From positions 2,108,001 to 2,172,000 of the forward strand of contig NZ_CP079216.1 in assembly GCF_019316905.1 (NCBI RefSeq): a stretch of 64,000 nt of DNA, given 5' to 3'. A model generated the notes under the pieces. The model worked only from the letters and a program-made list of their open reading frames with translations, made no database searches and was not told the origin of the DNA. Made by a program: the position numbers and the translations under genes. Origin of the DNA: Tessaracoccus palaemonis (GTDB lineage Bacteria > Actinomycetota > Actinomycetes > Propionibacteriales > Propionibacteriaceae). How positions within the stretch are numbered: position 1 is the first letter of the stretch; every line of letters begins with the position of its first letter. This document shows positions 8,546 to 21,610 of this stretch, in pieces.

Positions 8546-9124
8546 TCAGGCCCGCCAGCGCCACAGCGCGACGCCCGAGACGAGCTGCACCCAGCTGGTG
8601 GTCACCGGCCCGAGGCGCAGCGGACGTGGCCGCAGCCGCTCGCCGATCCGCCAGCGGTCCCACGCCCACGCGAGCGCCAGCAGCGGCACGACCATCCCCG
8701 CGGCGAAACAGGCCAGCAGCGCCGCGCCGTACAGCGCGTTCCCGCTCACGGCGGCGACGGTCAGCACAGCGCCGAGCAGGACCGCGCCGAGCGGACCGCG
8801 CGGGTCTCCGCGGCGGGCGACACCCGGGACCGCGAGGGGCACGCCGAGGGCCTGCAGCAGGCCGAAGAGGATCAGGAGAACCCCACCGACCAGCGTCAGC
8901 GTGCCGCGGTGCGCGGCCAGCGCCGAGCCGAGCGCCCCGGCGCCCAGCCCCAGCGGGACGAGCGTGAGCAGGGTGCCGACCCAGAACAGGACGGTGCGGC
9001 CGACCAGCCGGGACCGGTCCTCTCCGAACGCGTAGGCGAAGAAGGCGGGCAGCAGCAGGGCGGCGCAGGGGCTGAGGATGGCGGCGGCTCCCCCGAGGAA
9101 GGCGCCCGCGTAACCGATCAGCAT
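8546..9124 (-). CDS. CcdA/DsbD-like thiol-transfer membrane protein
   Basis: A 192-residue protein of about six transmembrane helices starting MLIGYAGAFLGGAAAILSPC. The conserved membrane cysteines of the CcdA family appear in AILSPCAALLLP (C20) and in a later helix (LLACFAAGMVVPLL). Such proteins pass electrons from cytoplasmic thioredoxin to extracytoplasmic thiol proteins. Its ATG overlaps the stop of the DsbA-like gene (TGATG), so the two form an operon and probably a redox pair. Confidence 0.85.
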   Translation of the reverse strand: MLIGYAGAFLGGAAAILSPCAALLLPAFFAYAFGEDRSRLVGRTVLFWVGTLLTLVPLGLGAGALGSALAAHRGTLTLVGGVLLILFGLLQALGVPLAVPGVARRGDPRGPLGAVLLGAVLTVAAVSGNALYGAALLACFAAGMVVPLLALAWAWDRWRIGERLRPRPLRLGPVTTSWVQLVSGVALWRWRA

Positions 9125-9882
9125 CAGGAGGGCTGCCTGACCTGCTCCTCGATGGTCTGCCGGAAGAAGTCGAGGGTCTGGGCCCCGGTGAAGTAGCTGC
9201 CGCCGACCACGAACGACGGGATGGACGTCAGGCCCATGGCCTGCGCCTCCTGCGTGTCGGCCAGCACGGCCTCCTCGAGGGCGGGGTCGGCGAGGTCCGC
9301 GGCGAACCTGTCGGCATCGAGACCGAGGTCCGCGGCGATGGAGGTGACGAGCTCCTCGGTGACGTCGGGGTGCCCGTCGTTCGGCAGTGCCGAGAACAGC
9401 GCGCTCTGGAACTCGAAGTAGCTGCCCTGCTCGCCGGCGGCGCGGGCTGCGACGGCGGCGTAGACGGAGTCGTCGCCGAACAGCGCCAGGTCGCGGAACT
9501 CGATCCGCAGCGTCCCGTCGTCGACGTAGCCCTGCAGCTCGGGGAGGGTCTCCTCGGCGAACACCGAGCAGTAGGGGCAGCGGTAGTCGGCCCACTCGGT
9601 CATCACGATGGTCGCGTCGACGCGGCCCCTGGCCAGCGGGTCCCCCTCCTCGCGGCGCGGCAGCTCGGTCAGCAGCCACCGCCGGTACGCCTCCTGCTCG
9701 GCGTCGGCCGTGCCGGTCGCCTCGGGGACGGCCCCCTCCGTGGTGGCCGCAGGGGCGGCATCGGCGGTGCCGGTGGCCGCGACCTGGCGCTGCGCGGCGA
9801 TCGCGAAGACGACGATCAGCACCGCGGCGACGGCGACGACCACCGCCTTGAGGGGACTCATCGCGGCGGGCTTGTCACTCAT
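9124..9882 (-). CDS. Membrane-anchored DsbA-family thiol-disulfide oxidoreductase
   Basis: The product has 252 residues: an N-terminal anchor (about residues 11-30), an Ala/Thr-rich linker to about residue 60, then a thioredoxin fold of the DsbA/BdbD kind. The active site is C102-P-Y-C105 in YRCPYCSVFAEE and the cis-proline loop is TSIPSFVVGG. It should act outside the membrane on disulfides of exported proteins. It is the first gene of a two-gene unit with the CcdA-like gene. Confidence 0.88.
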   Translation of the reverse strand: MSDKPAAMSPLKAVVVAVAAVLIVVFAIAAQRQVAATGTADAAPAATTEGAVPEATGTADAEQEAYRRWLLTELPRREEGDPLARGRVDATIVMTEWADYRCPYCSVFAEETLPELQGYVDDGTLRIEFRDLALFGDDSVYAAVAARAAGEQGSYFEFQSALFSALPNDGHPDVTEELVTSIAADLGLDADRFAADLADPALEEAVLADTQEAQAMGLTSIPSFVVGGSYFTGAQTLDFFRQTIEEQVRQPS

Positions 9883-10060
9883 CGGGTATCACTTCGCTCG
9901 GTGTCGGGGAGGTCTGTCGCCCCTCCACTGTGCCCTAGTCGGCCCCGGGAACCCAGGCCGGCCCCGGTCAACCCCCGCCCCCGATCCGGCGGCGCGCGCA
10001 CGCGCGGCCTGAAGATGGCTAGACTTGACTGTCTTGTCTGAACCCGGGGGATGCCTCACC

Positions 10061-12244
<2,184 letters not shown>

Positions 12245-12249
12245 GGCTG

Positions 12250-13167
12250 CTACCGGCCCGCCTCGGCGACCGCGGGCACGGCTGCCTTCAGCTCCGCCAG
12301 CACCTCGCGGGTGGCCTTCGACCGGTTCTGCGTGAAGAACTGCAGCCCGGGCGCGCCGGCGTCCAGCAGGTCGCGGCAGAAGTCGACGGCGGCGGCGAGC
12401 CCGACGCGGCGGACCTCCTCCTTGGAGGGGGCCGCGCGGAGCCGCGCGACGAAGTCCTCGGGCAGCGGCCGACCCGACAGGTCCGCGAAGCGCTCGATCT
12501 GCGTGATCACGGTCAGCGGCATGACGCCGGGGATGATCGGCACCCCGCAGCCGAGGCCACGCATCCGGGCGACGAGCTCGGAGTAGCGGCCGGCGTCGAA
12601 GAACAGCTGCGTGATGGCGAACTCGGCACCGGAGTCGACCTTTTCCGCCAGAATCCGGGCGTCGAGGTCCGCGTCGTTGCTCGTCTCGTGTGGGTTCGGG
12701 AATGCCGCGACACCCACGCAGAAGTCCCCCTGCTCGCGGATGAAGCGCACGAGCTCGGTGGCGTTGGCCAGCCCGTCGGGGTGCCGCGTCCACTCCCCGC
12801 CGCCCGGCATGTCGCCGCGGATCGCCAGGATGTTGCGCACACCGACCTCGCGGTAGGCGGCCAGCGCGTCGGCGATGTCGGCCTTCGACTGGTCGACGCA
12901 CGTCAGGTGCCCGACGGTCAGCGGCCCGCCCGGGGCGGACGCGATGCGCCGGGTGGCGTGGATGGTCCGGTCCCGGCGCGACCCGTTCGCCCCGTAGGTG
13001 ACCGACACGAACGACGGCTCGAGCGGCGCGAGGGCCTCGACGGCCCGCCAGAGCACCGGCTCCTCCTCCTCGGAACGGGGCGGGAAGAACTCGAACGAGA
13101 AGGTCGGCCCGGTCGCGGAGCTGAGCAGCTCAGCCACGGTTCCGGGGCGCGTAGGCGGGTGGGACAT
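12250..13167 (-). CDS. metF: 5,10-methylenetetrahydrofolate reductase
   Basis: The 305-residue product carries the MetF barrel motifs FSFEFFPPRSEEEE, SVTYGANGSRRDRT, VGHLTCVD, ILAIRGDMPGGG, FAITQLFFD and IIPGVMPLT. It reduces methylene-THF to methyl-THF for methionine synthesis, with FAD as cofactor. The ATG at 13167 is preceded by TATTGT (complement of 13175-13180) with 7 bases between, so the message is probably leaderless. It is divergent from idsA and tail-to-tail with helR, 5 bases apart. Confidence 0.95.
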   Translation of the reverse strand: MSHPPTRPGTVAELLSSATGPTFSFEFFPPRSEEEEPVLWRAVEALAPLEPSFVSVTYGANGSRRDRTIHATRRIASAPGGPLTVGHLTCVDQSKADIADALAAYREVGVRNILAIRGDMPGGGEWTRHPDGLANATELVRFIREQGDFCVGVAAFPNPHETSNDADLDARILAEKVDSGAEFAITQLFFDAGRYSELVARMRGLGCGVPIIPGVMPLTVITQIERFADLSGRPLPEDFVARLRAAPSKEEVRRVGLAAAVDFCRDLLDAGAPGLQFFTQNRSKATREVLAELKAAVPAVAEAGR

Positions 13168-13174
13168 GCGCCCC

Positions 13175-13212
13175 ACAATAGGCAGCCGTGGCCGGAAGGG
13201 CCGGACTAAACT
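13175..13212. promoter_or_regulatory. Compact divergent leaderless promoters of metF and idsA
   Basis: The 51-bp gap holds TATTGT for metF (complement of 13175-13180, 7 bases from its ATG) and TAAACT for idsA (13207-13212, 6 bases from its GTG). Neither start has a ribosome site. Confidence 0.65.
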
Positions 13213-13218
13213 GTCCAC

Positions 13219-14293
13219 GTGAGACGAAGCTGTGAGCCCACCTCCCCCCTCAGCCCGGACTTCCTGTCCGCCGTCGGCGGGACGCTCACGCGCTTCCTCG
13301 ACGCCCAGGCTCCGCTGCTGGAGGCGATCGGCTCGGCGGATCTGCTGCCGGTGGCGCACGACGCGCTGGCGGGTGGCAAGAGACTGCGGCCCGCGTACTG
13401 CTACTGGGGCCACGTCGCCGTCGCCGGCGTCCCCGCCGACGACGACCCGCTGCTGAAGGTGGCGTCGTCGCTCGATCTGCTGCACGTCAGCGCCCTGGTG
13501 CACGACGACCTGATCGACGACGCCGACACCCGGCGCGGGGAGCCGGCCGCGCACCGTCGGTTCGAGGCGCTGCACGGCGCACGCGGCGGCCGCGGGGACG
13601 CTGCCGAGTTCGGCCGCTCCAGCGCCATCCTGCTCGGCGACCTCCTGCTCATGTGGAGCATCCAGCTGGCCGACGAGTCGGGAGCCGCGCTGCTCGACGC
13701 CGCCCGCCCGCTGCTGACCGTGATGCGCGCCGAGGTCACCGCGGGCCAGTTCCTCGACGTCAGCGCCCAGTACGGCACCACCGGGGCCGCGACCGCCGCG
13801 GCGGAGCTCGACGTCGCGTCGCGGGTGCTCGAGTACAAGTCGGCCCGCTACTCCATCCGGCGCCCCACGCAGATCGGCGCCGCGCTGGGCGGCGCGGACG
13901 CGGCGCAGCAGGCGGCGCTCGGCGAGTTCGGGTCGCTGATCGGCCGAGCCTTCCAGCTGCGCGACGACGTGATGGGCGTCTTCGGCGACGCGGCCGTGAC
14001 CGGCAAGCCGTACGGCGGCGACATCCACGAGGGCAAGCGCACCGTGCTGGTGCTCAAAGCGCTGGAGACCTCGCCCGCCGCCGCCGAGCTGGAGTCCATC
14101 CTCGGCGCCCCCGGCCTCGGCGATGCGGACGTCGCGCGGGCCGCGGACATCATCGAGGCCAGCGGGGCGCTCGCGCACGTCGAGGACCTCATCGCCCGCG
14201 ACACGGCCCGGGCGCTGGAGAGACTGGACGGCGCGGACCTGCACGAGGACGGCCGCTCAGCGCTGGCGGTGCTCGCCGACCGGAGCGTCCGCC

Positions 14294-14304
<11 letters not shown>
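13219..14304 (+). CDS. idsA: Polyprenyl (geranylgeranyl-type) diphosphate synthase
   Basis: A 361-residue trans-prenyl synthase. The first aspartate-rich motif is [13 protein letters not shown] (D96, D97, D100) and the second is [22 protein letters not shown] binds the diphosphate. It makes C15-C25 isoprenoid diphosphates for menaquinone, carotenoids or lipid carriers; chain length cannot be told with confidence. The GTG start lies 6 bases after the -10 TAAACT, so it should be read from a leaderless message. The last bases overlap the next gene by 11 bp. Confidence 0.92.
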
Positions 14305-16660
<2,356 letters not shown>

Positions 16661-16708
16661 CCCCAGACGGGCACACGGCCTTCTTCCCCTGACCGTGCAT
16701 GGAGTGGC

Positions 16709-18787
16709 ATGAACAGCACTTACGACCCGTTGGTCGGCCAGGTGCTCGACGACCGCTACGAGATCGTGGCGAAGGTCGCGCGCGGTGGCATGGCCACGGT
16801 CTATCGCGCGCGCGACCTGAGACTCAGTCGCGTCGTTGCGGTGAAGGTCATGCGCAGCGACCTGGGCGAGGACGACGAGTTCGCCGCGAAGTTCGACCGC
16901 GAGGCCCGCTCCGCCGCGGTGCTCAGCCACCCCAACGTCGTGTCGATCTTCGACCAGGGCAGCTCGCAGGCCCAGCCCTACATCGTCATGGAGTTCATCG
17001 AGGGCGAGACCCTGCGACGGGTGATCAGCCGGGAGGCGCCGCTGCCCCCCGAGCGTGCCCTCGACATCTTCGAGCAGGTGGCGGCCGCGCTGGCCGCAGC
17101 GCACGAGGCCGGGGTCGTGCACCGCGACATCAAGCCCGAGAACGTGATGATCACGGACCGGGGGCAGATCAAGGTCGCCGACTTCGGGCTCGCGAGGCAG
17201 GTCGGCTCCCCGCAGATGACGGCCACGGGCGTGCTGGTCGGCACGGCCTCCTACCTCCCGCCCGAGCTGGTCACGCATTCGCGGCCCGACGGCCGCAGCG
17301 ACGTGTACTCGGCAGGGGTGGTGTTGTTCGAGATGCTGACGGGCAAGAAGCCGCACACGGGCGAGAACAACTACCAGATCGCCTACCGGCATGTGAACGT
17401 CGACATCGAGAAGCCTTCGGAGCGACTCGCCGAGCTCGGTCTGGCGGCCGACTGGCCGATCCCCGACTACGTCGACGCCCTGGTGCTCGGCTGCGTGGCC
17501 CGCGACCCGAGGGCGCGCATCAGCGACGGACGCGAGCTGCTGAACGCCGTGCGCCGGGCCCGCCTGGAGCTGGCCCGTGGCGGCGGCCGGGACAATCCCG
17601 GCCTGGCGGCCGCGCTGCTGCCGGACAGCCCCGTCGACGACGACACCGCCCCTGTGTATCCGCGCACCGCAGACCGGCCCCGGCCCGCCGTGTCCGGCCG
17701 CACCCCGGAGACGGTCGTCGTGCGACGAGGCGGCGAGTGGCGGGCCTCCTCGACCTCCCCCGCGTCGACGTCGGCCTCCGAGACGCCTGTTCCCCCGCCG
17801 GCCGTGCATCCCGTCTCGCCCTCGAGTCCGACCACGCGCCACCCCCGCAGCCACCGCACCCCCGTCTTCCCGCAGCTGCAGATCTCGCATGACCCGGTGC
17901 ACCGGCGTCGCCGGACCGTGCTGCTGGTCGCCCTGGTCGTGCTGCTCACGGCCGGCCTGGGATTCGGTTCCTGGTGGGTCACGTCGGGCCGCTTCACGAC
18001 CGTGCCTCCCATGTCGGCCATGAACGAGAACACCGCTCGCGAGGCCGCCGAGGCGAACGCGCTGAAGATCGCGACGACCTCCGCGTACTCGGAGACGGTC
18101 GACAAGGGCCAGGTGATCGGCACGGATCCCGACACCGGCGAGCGCGTCCTGCGCGGCTCCACCGTCACCGTGACCATCTCGCTGGGCAAGGAGCGCTACC
18201 CCATGCCGGACGTCGTCGGGAAGACGCTCGACGAGGCGAAGACCGCCCTCACGGACGGCCGGATGGCGGTGGGCGAGGTGAAGGAGGCCTACGACGAGGA
18301 TGAGCCGGTGGGACAGGTCCTGAAGGCGTCCGAGGAGGCGGGCGCCCAGCTGAAGAAGGGCACCGCGATCGACCTCACCGTGTCGAAGGGCCCCGAGCCG
18401 ATCCGATTCCCCGACCTGGTCGGCGCGAAGACCGAGGACGCGAAGAAGCAGCTGACCGGGCTCGGCTTCGCCGTGAAGGTGACCGAGGAGCACTCCGCCG
18501 ACGTCGAGAAGGGGCGCGTCATCCGGCAGGACCCGAAGTCCGGCACCGGCAAGCGCGGCGACTCCGTCTCCCTGGTGGGTTCCCTCGGCCCGGAGATGGT
18601 AGAGATCCCCGAGGTGCGGATGAAGAGCACCGCGGACGCGAAGAAGGCGCTGGAGGACCTCGACCTCAAGGTCACCGTCGTGCAGGACTCGGATTTCCCG
18701 ATCCCGCTGGATCTTGCCTCCGGCACCGACCCCGCGGCCGGCACCTCGGTCGCGGTCGGCTCGACCGTGACCCTGTACGTCGTCTGA
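16709..18787 (+). CDS. pknL: Membrane Ser/Thr protein kinase with four PASTA domains
   Basis: The 692-residue protein has a kinase domain (about residues 15-285) with glycine loop VARGGMATVYRA, lysine K46 in VVAVKVM, catalytic GVVHRDIKPENVMI and DFGLAR. A Pro/Ser/Thr-rich linker follows, then one transmembrane helix (about residues 402-422) and four extracellular PASTA repeats to the C terminus. PASTA kinases sense peptidoglycan fragments and control division and wall synthesis. Gene context (metF, idsA upstream; aroG, plsC later) matches the pknL locus, although M. tuberculosis PknL lacks PASTA domains, so the symbol is positional. Confidence 0.9.
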   Translation: MNSTYDPLVGQVLDDRYEIVAKVARGGMATVYRARDLRLSRVVAVKVMRSDLGEDDEFAAKFDREARSAAVLSHPNVVSIFDQGSSQAQPYIVMEFIEGETLRRVISREAPLPPERALDIFEQVAAALAAAHEAGVVHRDIKPENVMITDRGQIKVADFGLARQVGSPQMTATGVLVGTASYLPPELVTHSRPDGRSDVYSAGVVLFEMLTGKKPHTGENNYQIAYRHVNVDIEKPSERLAELGLAADWPIPDYVDALVLGCVARDPRARISDGRELLNAVRRARLELARGGGRDNPGLAAALLPDSPVDDDTAPVYPRTADRPRPAVSGRTPETVVVRRGGEWRASSTSPASTSASETPVPPPAVHPVSPSSPTTRHPRSHRTPVFPQLQISHDPVHRRRRTVLLVALVVLLTAGLGFGSWWVTSGRFTTVPPMSAMNENTAREAAEANALKIATTSAYSETVDKGQVIGTDPDTGERVLRGSTVTVTISLGKERYPMPDVVGKTLDEAKTALTDGRMAVGEVKEAYDEDEPVGQVLKASEEAGAQLKKGTAIDLTVSKGPEPIRFPDLVGAKTEDAKKQLTGLGFAVKVTEEHSADVEKGRVIRQDPKSGTGKRGDSVSLVGSLGPEMVEIPEVRMKSTADAKKALEDLDLKVTVVQDSDFPIPLDLASGTDPAAGTSVAVGSTVTLYVV

Positions 18788-18794
18788 CGGCGGT

Positions 18795-18985
18795 CCCGGC
18801 TCCCTGAGCCCGCCCCGGTTCCCTGAGCGTGCCCCGGTTCCCTGAGCACTTCGACAAGCTCAGCACAAGCCTGTCGAAGGGCCCTGAGCCCACCCCGGTT
18901 CCCTGAGCTTGTCGACGGGCCTGAGCTTGCCCCGGTTCCCTGAGCTTGTCGAAGGGCCCTGAGCGAAGCGAAGGGGAGATCCGAT
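18795..18985. repeat. Cluster of REP-like palindromic repeats downstream of the kinase
   Basis: Five heads of the form CCGGTTCCCTGAGC or CGGCTCCCTGAGC start near 18795, 18813, 18831, 18893 and 18930. Three of them continue into GCTTGTCGA or ACTTCGACAAGCTCAG; one part, CTGAGC-N10-GCTCAG, can form a hairpin near 18842. The last ends CCCTGAGCGAAGCGAAGGG. Related copies lie inside and after the HNH gene. No gene was seen between 18788 and 19215. Confidence 0.85.
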
Positions 18986-19010
18986 CCCCCGAGTCCCACC
19001 CCGGCTCCCC

Positions 19011-19090
19011 CTTTCCGGCACAAAGATGCCTATCCCGGGGCCGCTGCAACATGGGAACCGCAGCACCGATATTCGCATCGCTGTGCACGG
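19011..19090 (+). repeat. 80-bp direct repeat, copy A, upstream of the DUF222-HNH gene
   Basis: This segment aligns without gaps to 21531-21610, with 66 of 80 positions identical by hand count. The block CCGCTGCAAC is identical in both. GCTGC (19043-19047) can pair with GCAGC (19060-19064); the intervening loop is the most variable part. Confidence 0.85.
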
Positions 19091-19215
19091 GACTCGTGCT
19101 GGACACGGGAAGGCCACGGCCGACGACCCTGTCGCGCCGTTCAGGATGAAGCGCCCTGTGGATAATTCAGACGGGCGTGCGAAAAGTGTCGGTGGCGGGT
19201 CGTAGCGTAGGTGTC

Positions 19216-21075
19216 ATGGAAACCCGGCGACGCGACGATTCCCGGCAGGCGACCAACCGCCTCCGCGCCGGTGTCGTGCTGCGTCGCCGCGGCGAGGCCG
19301 AGGAACTCGAGGCGATCTGCGACCGTGCCCTGGCCTACCGCCTGGATGAGGCGGACCTCCTCGACTACGGCACCGAGATCCACCGCGACCGCGACACCAG
19401 ACTCCCGGAGAAACTGATCCACCCCGGCGGGGGAGGCACCCCGAGCGTGTCGGAGTTCCTCGCCATGGAGGTCGCCGCGCTGCTGCGGTGTTCCCAGACC
19501 TCCGCGATCGAGAGGATCGCCTCCGCCCTGAACCTGAAGTACCGCCACCCGATGCTGTTCGAGGCCGTGATCAACGGGGAGGTCGAATCCTGGCTCGCAG
19601 CGAAGGCGGCCTGGTTGTGCCGGGACCTGGACCCGATGCAGCCCGAGACCGTCACGGCCCGTTGGCTGCCGAGGCAGTACGGGCTGGTGCCCAGCGCCGC
19701 GCTGGGAGAACTGAAGAAGCTGATCATCCGCGCCGACGCGGCCGCGGCCAGGGCACGGGAGGCGGAGGCCCGCGCGCGGCGCGGGGTGTGGCTGCGTGAC
19801 GAGGAGCCGGGTGTCACCAGCATCGGTGGCCGGCTTGACGTGTTGGACGGCAGGATCGTCGACGAACGCCTGCACCAGATCTCGGAGCGGTTGAAGGCCA
19901 GGTATCCCGGTCTGGGCCACTCCGCGCGGCGTGCGAAGGCCCTGTCCCTGGCCATGAACCCCGACCTCCTTCTCACCATCCTCGAAGCCGACCAGCCCGC
20001 CCTCGGCATCGACTGCGACAGCATGGACGGCTGCCTCGACCACCGCGGCATCGACTGCACCGGCCCGGGCGACGGCCTGGCCCTCTTGGACAGCGACTGC
20101 ACCAGCTCGGTCTTCGAGCCGGTGCCGCCGGAGCGGCCGGACGAGGACGATGAGCCTCCGTTCCCTGATGATGAGCCTCCCGACTGGCAGCCACCCGACG
20201 ATCCGCGGCTGGATCGCTCGGGTGGGGTGGGACCTTTCGCTTCGCTCAAGGCACCTCGACAGGCATGTGCTGAGCCCCGTCGAAGTGCTCGGCGACCCGA
20301 CCGGTCACCTGAGCCGACCCGGTTCCCTGAGCCGCCTTTCCGGTTCCCTGAGCTCGTCGAAGGGCGCCGAGCGGAGCGAGGCGAAGACCCACCACCCCAC
20401 ACTGCCCTCCTGGACGGGGCCGGGACAGAGCCCGGTCTGCGTGGCCGGCGACCCGCCACCCCACCGCCGCCCCCGCCCGCGCCGTTGCCGAGGGTGGAGA
20501 TCGTCGTGCACATCACCGCCGACGCGGACGGAACCCTCGACCCCATCGCGTCGGTCGAACGCGCCGACACGCTCACCACCACCCTGCTCGGAGAACTCCT
20601 CGGCGACGGGTACCGCAACGGCGAAATCAGCCTCAAGGTCCAGCCCGTCATCGACCTGAACACCACCCCCGCCGCCGACGGGTACCGGCCGACTCGGCGG
20701 ATGCGCAAAGCCCTCCGGCTGCTGCGACCCACCGAGGCGTTCCCCTTCTCCACCCGCACCCGCCGGCTCGACATCGACCACAACACCACCTACCAGCCCG
20801 GCCGACCCGGCCAGACCCGACTGGACAACCTCGCCCAGCTCTGCCGCCGCGTCCACCGCGGCAAGACCAAAGGCGCCTGGGTACTGAACCAGATCGCACC
20901 AGGCCACTTCCGCTGGACCAGCCCCCTGGGCTACGTGTATGAGGTCACCAGCGGCGGCACCTGGCTGGAATGCACCCCCGACCTCGGCCCACACCTCAGC
21001 CCCATCGACAAGACCATCCAGGACTGGTGCGACACCATCGCCGACGACGCCACCACCCTCGCCCGTTGCGGCTGA
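19216..21075 (+). CDS. DUF222-HNH nuclease-like protein with an in-frame repeat insertion
   Basis: A 619-residue protein with an N-terminal helical DUF222 region (about residues 1-270), an acidic Pro-rich linker and a C-terminal HNH region (RRLDIDHNTTY, then LDNLAQLCRRVHRGKT, about residues 515-555). DIDH, the Asn and the last His of HNH are kept, but the usual CxxC before DIDH is absent and the CRRHH pattern reads CRRVH, so zinc binding and activity are doubtful. Residues about 334-395 are encoded by REP-like repeat sequence. TAGCGT at 19203-19208 ends 7 bases before the ATG: probably leaderless. Such genes are often multicopy in actinobacteria; role unknown. Confidence 0.85.
   Translation: METRRRDDSRQATNRLRAGVVLRRRGEAEELEAICDRALAYRLDEADLLDYGTEIHRDRDTRLPEKLIHPGGGGTPSVSEFLAMEVAALLRCSQTSAIERIASALNLKYRHPMLFEAVINGEVESWLAAKAAWLCRDLDPMQPETVTARWLPRQYGLVPSAALGELKKLIIRADAAAARAREAEARARRGVWLRDEEPGVTSIGGRLDVLDGRIVDERLHQISERLKARYPGLGHSARRAKALSLAMNPDLLLTILEADQPALGIDCDSMDGCLDHRGIDCTGPGDGLALLDSDCTSSVFEPVPPERPDEDDEPPFPDDEPPDWQPPDDPRLDRSGGVGPFASLKAPRQACAEPRRSARRPDRSPEPTRFPEPPFRFPELVEGRRAERGEDPPPHTALLDGAGTEPGLRGRRPATPPPPPPAPLPRVEIVVHITADADGTLDPIASVERADTLTTTLLGELLGDGYRNGEISLKVQPVIDLNTTPAADGYRPTRRMRKALRLLRPTEAFPFSTRTRRLDIDHNTTYQPGRPGQTRLDNLAQLCRRVHRGKTKGAWVLNQIAPGHFRWTSPLGYVYEVTSGGTWLECTPDLGPHLSPIDKTIQDWCDTIADDATTLARCG
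20218..20400. repeat. REP-like repeats embedded in the HNH coding sequence
   Basis: This stretch contains CGCTTCGCTCAAGGCACCTC, CCGTCGAAGTGCTCGGCGAC, two CGGTTCCCTGAGC-like heads and CCTGAGCTCGTCGAAGGGC, the same elements as in the flanking intergenic regions. It remains in frame and adds Pro/Arg-rich sequence between the DUF222 and HNH parts. Confidence 0.8.
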
Positions 21076-21111
21076 CAACACTCCCTGGGGCTCCCGCCGC
21101 TCCGTGCGACG

Positions 21112-21500
21112 GACTCCCTTCGCTTCGCTCAGGGCACCTCGACAGGCTCGGCGAACCGTACCGGGCACCTCGACAGGCTCGGCGAGCCGGATCGGACACC
21201 TCGACAGGCTCGGCGACCCGAACCAGGCACCTCGACAGGCTCGGCGACCCGAACCAGGCACCTCGACAGGCTCGGCGACCCGAACCAGGCACCTCGACAG
21301 GCTCGGCGACCCGAACCAGGCACCTCGACAGGCTCGGCGACCCGTACCAGGCACCTCGAAAGGCCCGAACTGAGGCCGTCGAAGTGCTCGGCGACCCCAG
21401 CGGTTCCCTGAGCTCGTCGAAGGGCCCTGAGCGAAGCGAAGGGAATCAATCTCCCCAGGCTTCTCCCTTCGCTGCGCTCAGGGCGTCTGCGACGGGCTCG
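21112..21500. repeat. Mixed REP-like repeat region after the HNH gene
   Basis: Besides the tandem array, this stretch holds CCCTTCGCTTCGCTCAGGGC at its start, then CGGTTCCCTGAGCTCGTCGA and CCCTGAGCGAAGCGAAGGG (near 21400-21442), then CCCTTCGCTGCGCTCAGGGC (from 21466). Another copy of the last element lies at 21627-21646, followed by TTTCGACAGGCTCAACGACC. The whole gap 21076-21735 has no convincing gene. Confidence 0.8.
21134..21365 (+). repeat. 31-bp tandem repeat array, seven full units plus a partial
   Basis: Units begin at 21134, 21165, 21196, 21227, 21258, 21289, 21320 and 21351 (partial), each exactly 31 bases. The core is GCACCTCGACAGGCTCGGCG followed by ACCCGAACCAG; units four to six are identical and the outer ones have drifted. 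There are no unique spacers. The core TCGACAGGCTC is the reverse-complement flavour of the neighbouring REP-like element, so the array looks like a local expansion of it. Confidence 0.9.
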
Positions 21501-21530
21501 AACCGGTCACCTGACCCTGACCCGCCTGCC

Positions 21531-21610
21531 CTTTCCCGCACAACAATGCCTATACGGGGACCGCTGCAACATAGACACAGCAGCACCGACATACGCATCG
21601 TTGTGCACCG
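21531..21610 (+). repeat. 80-bp direct repeat, copy B, downstream of the DUF222-HNH gene
   Basis: Same orientation and gap-free alignment with copy A at 19011-19090 (66 of 80 identical). GCTGC (21563-21567) and GCAGC (21580-21584) are conserved at the same spacing, and GTGCAC is present near the 3' end of both copies. Confidence 0.85.

Noticed and set aside
9883-10060. Rifamycin-associated element upstream of helR
   Set aside because: I looked for the paired GGGGCTTGC/GCAAGGCCCC palindrome and found only unrelated GC-rich sequence.
19216-21075. Insertion sequence or transposase
   Set aside because: The product is DUF222-HNH, with no DDE, tyrosine or serine recombinase motif, and the flanking repeats are direct and diverged rather than terminal inverted repeats.
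21134-21365. CRISPR array
   Set aside because: Units are contiguous 31-bp repeats without unique spacers, and no cas gene is present.
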